Origin: Bacteroidota bacterium
GTDB taxonomy: Bacteria; Bacteroidota; Bacteroidia; Chitinophagales; UBA2359
Reading direction: 5' to 3'
DNA: 9,196 bases
Assembly (NCBI GenBank): GCA_020629895.1
Contig: JAHDCM010000117.1
Location: 1 to 9,196, forward strand
Below the pieces are notes generated by a model. That model worked only from the letters and a program-made list of their open reading frames with translations, had not been told where the DNA came from and did no database searches. Position 1 is the first letter of the stretch; each line of letters begins with the position of its first letter. Of this stretch, positions 5,820 through 9,196 are shown in pieces. Position numbers and translations under genes: made by a program.

Positions 5820-7064
5820 TTATTTTTTCTTCGCTAAATAATGCAGAGTAGAACAGTTTTCTTTACTGAAAATTTGTTGAGCCACTCGCTGTATATCCTC
5901 AATCGTCACCTGTTGGTATTTGTTGATTTCTAGGTTGACATCACTAATGTTTCCTAGCAGTTCAAAATAGGCGAGGTAAAAGGCTTTATTGCCAATGCTT
6001 ACCTCTGAAAAAGCAATAGAGGATTCTACTTTGTTCATTACTTTTTGTAGCTCTTTCTCACTAATTCGCTCTTGCTTAAATCGCTCTAGTTCTTTCCATA
6101 CGGCTGCTTCTGCTTGTTCGAGGCTAACACCAGGATTGAGTTTGCCAGTTATAAATAACAAACTTTCATCAAAGCCTCCAGTTGGGAAGGCATTTAGTGA
6201 ACTGAAAAGTTCTTGTTCGCGAATGAGTGATCGGTAGATACGTGAAGAGGTGCCGCCTGATAATACTTCTATTAATAGGTCGGTAGCATGATAATCGGTA
6301 TGTTTTCGATCACAGATATGGAAAGCCATGTAAAGGGCATCGACAGGTACGTCTGCTTCCATACGATGGAATCGGTAGCCTTCTTGTGGTGGTTCTTTTG
6401 GTAGAGAACGTTGGGTGAGGTTGGGATTCGCTTCAATTTCTCCAAACCATTTTTGAGCGAGACGTTTTACTTCGTCGGTTTTTACGCCACCTGCCACTGA
6501 TAAAATGGCATTGTTGGGGCTATAATAATGATTGAAAAAGGCGCGTACATCACTCAATTCAGCTTCTCTAATATGCGATAGCTCTTTTCCAATAACAGGC
6601 CACTGGTAAGGATGTACTTTGTAAGCTAATTTGCGTACTTGATGCATGGCATTCCCATAGGGCTGGTTGATATAGTGTTCTTTAAACTCTTCGCAGACCA
6701 CATCCTTTTCGGCATTTAGTTCATCAAGTGTCAATTTTAGACTCATCATACGATCTGATTCCAACCAAAAAGCTGTTTCAAGATTGGAGGCAGGTACAAC
6801 GTCGTAGTAGTTGGTAATATCAGTACTTGTAAAAGCATTGCATTCACCACCTGCTAGATTGAGTTGTCCGTCAAAACTAGCTACGTGTTTTGAACCCTTA
6901 AACATGAGGTGTTCAAATAAGTGTGCGAAGCCTGTTTTGTCTTCCTGCTCATCTCTTGAGCCTACATCGTAGAGTAGGTTTACGACGGCTAAAGAGGTAT
7001 TTTGGTCTTCATGTACAATAACTCTTAGACCGTTGTCGAGCTGAAATTTATTATAACTAACCAT
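5820..7064 (-). CDS. M16B zinc metallopeptidase, catalytic subunit
   Basis: This 414-residue M16 family zinc protease has an intact inverted zinc motif, H48-L-F-E51-H52, followed by LMFKGS. The third ligand is expected within VVCEEF, at E125/E126. E51 would be the general base. The usual GAxxNAxTxxDxTxYxxxxP region appears as GGECNAFTSTDITNYYDVVP. At the place of the partner's Arg/Tyr pair it has REQELFSSL without the Tyr, as expected for the catalytic half of a heterodimer. Substrates are probably unfolded or short peptides, or export-related peptides, but none can be named from sequence. It has no signal peptide, so it may be cytosolic. It is the first gene of the unit that continues with its partner and the secreted FN3 protein. 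Confidence 0.92.
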   Translation of the reverse strand: MVSYNKFQLDNGLRVIVHEDQNTSLAVVNLLYDVGSRDEQEDKTGFAHLFEHLMFKGSKHVASFDGQLNLAGGECNAFTSTDITNYYDVVPASNLETAFWLESDRMMSLKLTLDELNAEKDVVCEEFKEHYINQPYGNAMHQVRKLAYKVHPYQWPVIGKELSHIREAELSDVRAFFNHYYSPNNAILSVAGGVKTDEVKRLAQKWFGEIEANPNLTQRSLPKEPPQEGYRFHRMEADVPVDALYMAFHICDRKHTDYHATDLLIEVLSGGTSSRIYRSLIREQELFSSLNAFPTGGFDESLLFITGKLNPGVSLEQAEAAVWKELERFKQERISEKELQKVMNKVESSIAFSEVSIGNKAFYLAYFELLGNISDVNLEINKYQQVTIEDIQRVAQQIFSKENCSTLHYLAKKK

Positions 7065-7107
7065 TAGGTATGTTCGAATTAGAAGTAAGGTATAAACAAA
7101 AAGCCTG

Positions 7108-7115
7108 CAAAAATA
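7108..7115 (-). promoter_or_regulatory. Putative -7 box of the M16 operon
   Basis: Minus-strand TATTTTTG, followed by C, matches TAnnTTTG exactly and lies 43 bp upstream of the ATG at 7064. It is in the 70-bp gap after the preceding gene, which also lacks a convincing terminator, so read-through from 7135-9108 is also possible. No -33 TTG is visible. Confidence 0.35.
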
Positions 7116-7134
7116 CGCAAATTTTTATTCATTG

Positions 7135-9108
7135 TTATATCTTCCGTTTCATCCGACTCATATTTGACTTAGAGTTTTTGAGTAAGTCCACGATATTCTT
7201 TTTTTCTAAGTCAAAAAGATACTTATAATATTTGCTTAATCGCTTAAAGCGAGCATCTTCAGTTTTCTTTTCTTTTTTCAATACTCGATTTTCTTTTTTA
7301 CCCAATCGTTTTTCGTCTCTTAAATATTCTAACCATGCATTATTGTAGGCAATTTGTTGGTAATACTTTCGATTTTTTTGTTTGTACATTTCCTCCATTA
7401 ACTGATTAGCTGCTTCGTAATTTGCTTTTTCTCCTTGATCTGTTACACTAAATTTCATATTTCTTTTGATCAGTTTTTTATTGCTTTTTAATAAGCCAAT
7501 AATGGAGTCGTTAATGACACTACGTGTTTTTAGTTGTTTATAGATAGTCTTGTTTAATTGCTTATTCTGATCTAATGCGTTGTGATATATTTGGCGTACA
7601 CTATCCAAAGAATATTCATACGTTTTGATTTGAGAAAGTTTGCGGTCATGCATGTTGAGTTGCATAATTGTATCAACAAATAGGGGAGCGATCGTGTAGG
7701 TATGACGTGCCTCTTTCCAATTATCTTTAATCGTCGAAAAGTCTTTATCTACCTGTGGTGCGAATGGTTCTAACTGTGGTACTAATGATTCGATGATAGC
7801 TTGGTTCTTTTTTAAGAGTGCCTTGTTTTCTGCAACAGCGGTCTCTTTCTTTTCATTCGACTTTTTAGTACGTTGTACATCATTAATATTATCGCCAAAT
7901 GTAGCTCTATTTTTCTTTTCTAATTCGGCAATTGTTTTTTGCGCTGCTTTATTATCTTGCTTTATCTTCTTTTTATGTTGCCTAAATTCCTTTCTACGCT
8001 TTTTGTTTGCTTCAAATTGCGTTCTATTGGGCTGCATCATCGTTTCATTGCGTAACTTTAGTTTCGCTTTTTCGTTATTATAGTTGGCTTTATTATCCTC
8101 CTTGTATAAATTCCCATTTTCAATTGCCATTTCATAATAACGTACTCCTTGTTTCATTGCATTTTTAAAGCTGCCATCTTTGGTAGATAATAAGTCGGCA
8201 TAAGCAGCATAATTGTACGCTTGTACACGGTGGTTACGTTTGTTATATTTACGAGAATGGTTAGCGGTGACCACTTGGCGAAACAATTCGTCGCCTTCTA
8301 AATAGCTCAAAATAGCCTTTTCAAAATGCAAGGCGGTATCCGATTTAGCTTGACTTGTTTGATGATGTTTGGTAATGGGTTTGTTGCCAGCTTCAAAGGT
8401 GCTGATAGATACAGGGTGGTGATTTAATTGCCACATTGGATCAACAGGAATATGACTATACGCCAACTGTTGGGGTTCCACTAAAAAGTACGCACCATTA
8501 AATTCTTTTTTGTATTTAAAGTTGCTAGTATGAAATGGCCCTGTAAATGTTTTGCTAACTCCATCTGGTTTGGAGTTTTTACGTATCAAATAACCACTAG
8601 CCATCGTTAGGTCTACTAAATACCAAGTACTATCCACCATAACAGCATTCCATACGTGATTACTACGATAAAATGTATCCATCTCTTCATATTCTATCGT
8701 TTTGGTATAACCTGGTATCGAAACGGCTGTATAACCCGCCTCCTTGCACATTGCATTAAATAAAGTCGCATAATCTTGGCTAATTCCCTTTTTTCGTTTG
8801 AGTACATTTGCAGCGGTACGCCATTCATAGCCTCTTTTCAAATAGGTCTTGACATCGTAGCGAATATTATAAGAAATCCACACACTGATGGCACGAATCT
8901 TTTTAAAGTCATCTTCCCAATCTTGGGTTAAATATTGGGTAAGTGTTTTAATGCCTTTGGCAATATCTGAAGGGGGCTTTTTTTTAACAAACTCATCTAC
9001 TGCAATGTATGTGAGTTCATCTTCCACAAGATCGCCTTCTGATGTTTGAGCGAATATAGAAGAAGCATAATACGTACAGAATAAAACTAGAAAGAATATT
9101 TTTTTCAT
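7135..9108 (-). CDS. Exported transglutaminase-fold protein with Cys-to-Ser change and coiled-coil tail
   Basis: This 657-residue protein has a signal peptide (about 1-20, cleavage near FA before Q21). Residues about 60-210 show the transglutaminase-like (papain-fold) core: a helix with VWISYNIRYD, then the KKGISQDYATLF segment, NHVWNAVMVDSTWYLVD and the late GAYFL strand. His151 and Asp166 of the triad are present, but the nucleophile position in the usual GxCxxY segment is Ser110 (codon AGC, one base from TGC), so cysteine-dependent catalysis is probably lost. From about 340 to the end the chain is very rich in Lys, Glu, Asn and Gln and predicted helical or coiled coil, with a basic C-terminus (SRMKRKI). 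No type IX sorting domain is visible, so it probably stays in the periplasm or at a membrane. It might act as a binding or scaffold protein. It is separated by 70 bp from the M16 operon; no functional link can be shown. Confidence 0.75.
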   Translation of the reverse strand: MKKIFFLVLFCTYYASSIFAQTSEGDLVEDELTYIAVDEFVKKKPPSDIAKGIKTLTQYLTQDWEDDFKKIRAISVWISYNIRYDVKTYLKRGYEWRTAANVLKRKKGISQDYATLFNAMCKEAGYTAVSIPGYTKTIEYEEMDTFYRSNHVWNAVMVDSTWYLVDLTMASGYLIRKNSKPDGVSKTFTGPFHTSNFKYKKEFNGAYFLVEPQQLAYSHIPVDPMWQLNHHPVSISTFEAGNKPITKHHQTSQAKSDTALHFEKAILSYLEGDELFRQVVTANHSRKYNKRNHRVQAYNYAAYADLLSTKDGSFKNAMKQGVRYYEMAIENGNLYKEDNKANYNNEKAKLKLRNETMMQPNRTQFEANKKRRKEFRQHKKKIKQDNKAAQKTIAELEKKNRATFGDNINDVQRTKKSNEKKETAVAENKALLKKNQAIIESLVPQLEPFAPQVDKDFSTIKDNWKEARHTYTIAPLFVDTIMQLNMHDRKLSQIKTYEYSLDSVRQIYHNALDQNKQLNKTIYKQLKTRSVINDSIIGLLKSNKKLIKRNMKFSVTDQGEKANYEAANQLMEEMYKQKNRKYYQQIAYNNAWLEYLRDEKRLGKKENRVLKKEKKTEDARFKRLSKYYKYLFDLEKKNIVDLLKNSKSNMSRMKRKI

Positions 9109-9128
9109 AATAGTATGAATATTACTCA

Positions 9129-9196
9129 GAGGCTGTCTTGATTTTAGAATTAGGTCGAAAAAGATGTTTTTTCTAAGCCTGATTGTAAAATCAAGA
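9129..9196. repeat. Long imperfect inverted repeat at right edge, possible MITE or IS end
   Basis: TCTTGATTTTA (9136-9146) and TAAAATCAAGA (9186-9196) are perfect 11-bp complements. Inside them AATTAGG (9148-9154) pairs with CCTGATT (9178-9184) with one G-T pair, and GAAAAA (9157-9162) pairs with TTTTTC (9168-9173). The sequence just outside the left arm is GAGGCTG (9129-9135), which resembles the termini of several Bacteroidota insertion sequences. The matching right terminus would lie beyond the window. It sits 20 bp upstream of the 9108 start codon, so it may also affect that promoter; no TAnnTTTG box is visible there. Confidence 0.45.

Noticed and set aside
7065..7134. Terminator between the transglutaminase-fold gene and the M16 operon
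   Set aside because: Only an A/T-only pairing (AAAAAT with ATTTTT) is visible, without a GC stem or convincing U-tract.
7793..8083. 96-codon plus-strand frame rich in Phe, Ser and Leu, looking like a membrane protein
   Set aside because: It is the antisense shadow of the Lys/Glu-rich coiled-coil region, whose codons read as Phe/Leu/Ser on the other strand.

Overview
The window looks like chromosomal DNA of a member of the Bacteroidota. The evidence is a secreted protein with a gliding-motility/type IX secretion C-terminal domain, AT-rich sequence, start codons without Shine-Dalgarno sequences, and several TAnnTTTG-type -7 promoter boxes. A Saprospiria-like member is plausible, but the sequence alone does not fix the genus.

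Positions 1-2201 hold a compact type II restriction-modification (R-M) module. A NotI-family restriction endonuclease (104-964, +) converges on, and overlaps by 21 bp, a beta-class SPPY DNA methyltransferase (944-2023, -). The methyltransferase is preceded, with an 8-bp overlap, by a 61-residue ribbon-helix-helix (RHH) protein (2016-2201, -). The RHH gene is the natural candidate regulator of the module, and a tandem repeat sits just upstream of its start codon. Further upstream at the left edge, back-to-back -7 boxes suggest a divergent promoter region: one drives the endonuclease, apparently leaderless, and the other points at a gene outside the window.

Positions 2202-2696 carry no convincing protein gene but much structure. 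There is a 13-codon ORF with an unusually strong Shine-Dalgarno sequence. There is also a conserved-looking GTGAGGGATAG...AGCGGATAGCCCGAC element with internal pairing, a 96-bp near-perfect palindrome that reads as a bidirectional terminator, and an octamer tandem repeat.

Positions 2697-7064 are a tight leftward operon: a catalytic M16B zinc peptidase subunit, its HXXEH-less partner subunit, and a five-repeat fibronectin-III-like secreted protein with a type IX sorting domain. The two M16 products probably form a heterodimeric periplasmic or cytosolic protease. The link to the secreted protein is only positional.

Positions 7135-9108 encode a secreted or periplasmic transglutaminase-fold protein. 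Its nucleophilic cysteine is replaced by serine, and it has a long basic coiled-coil tail. The right edge (9129-9196) holds a long imperfect inverted repeat that resembles the end of a mobile element or a MITE cut by the window boundary.
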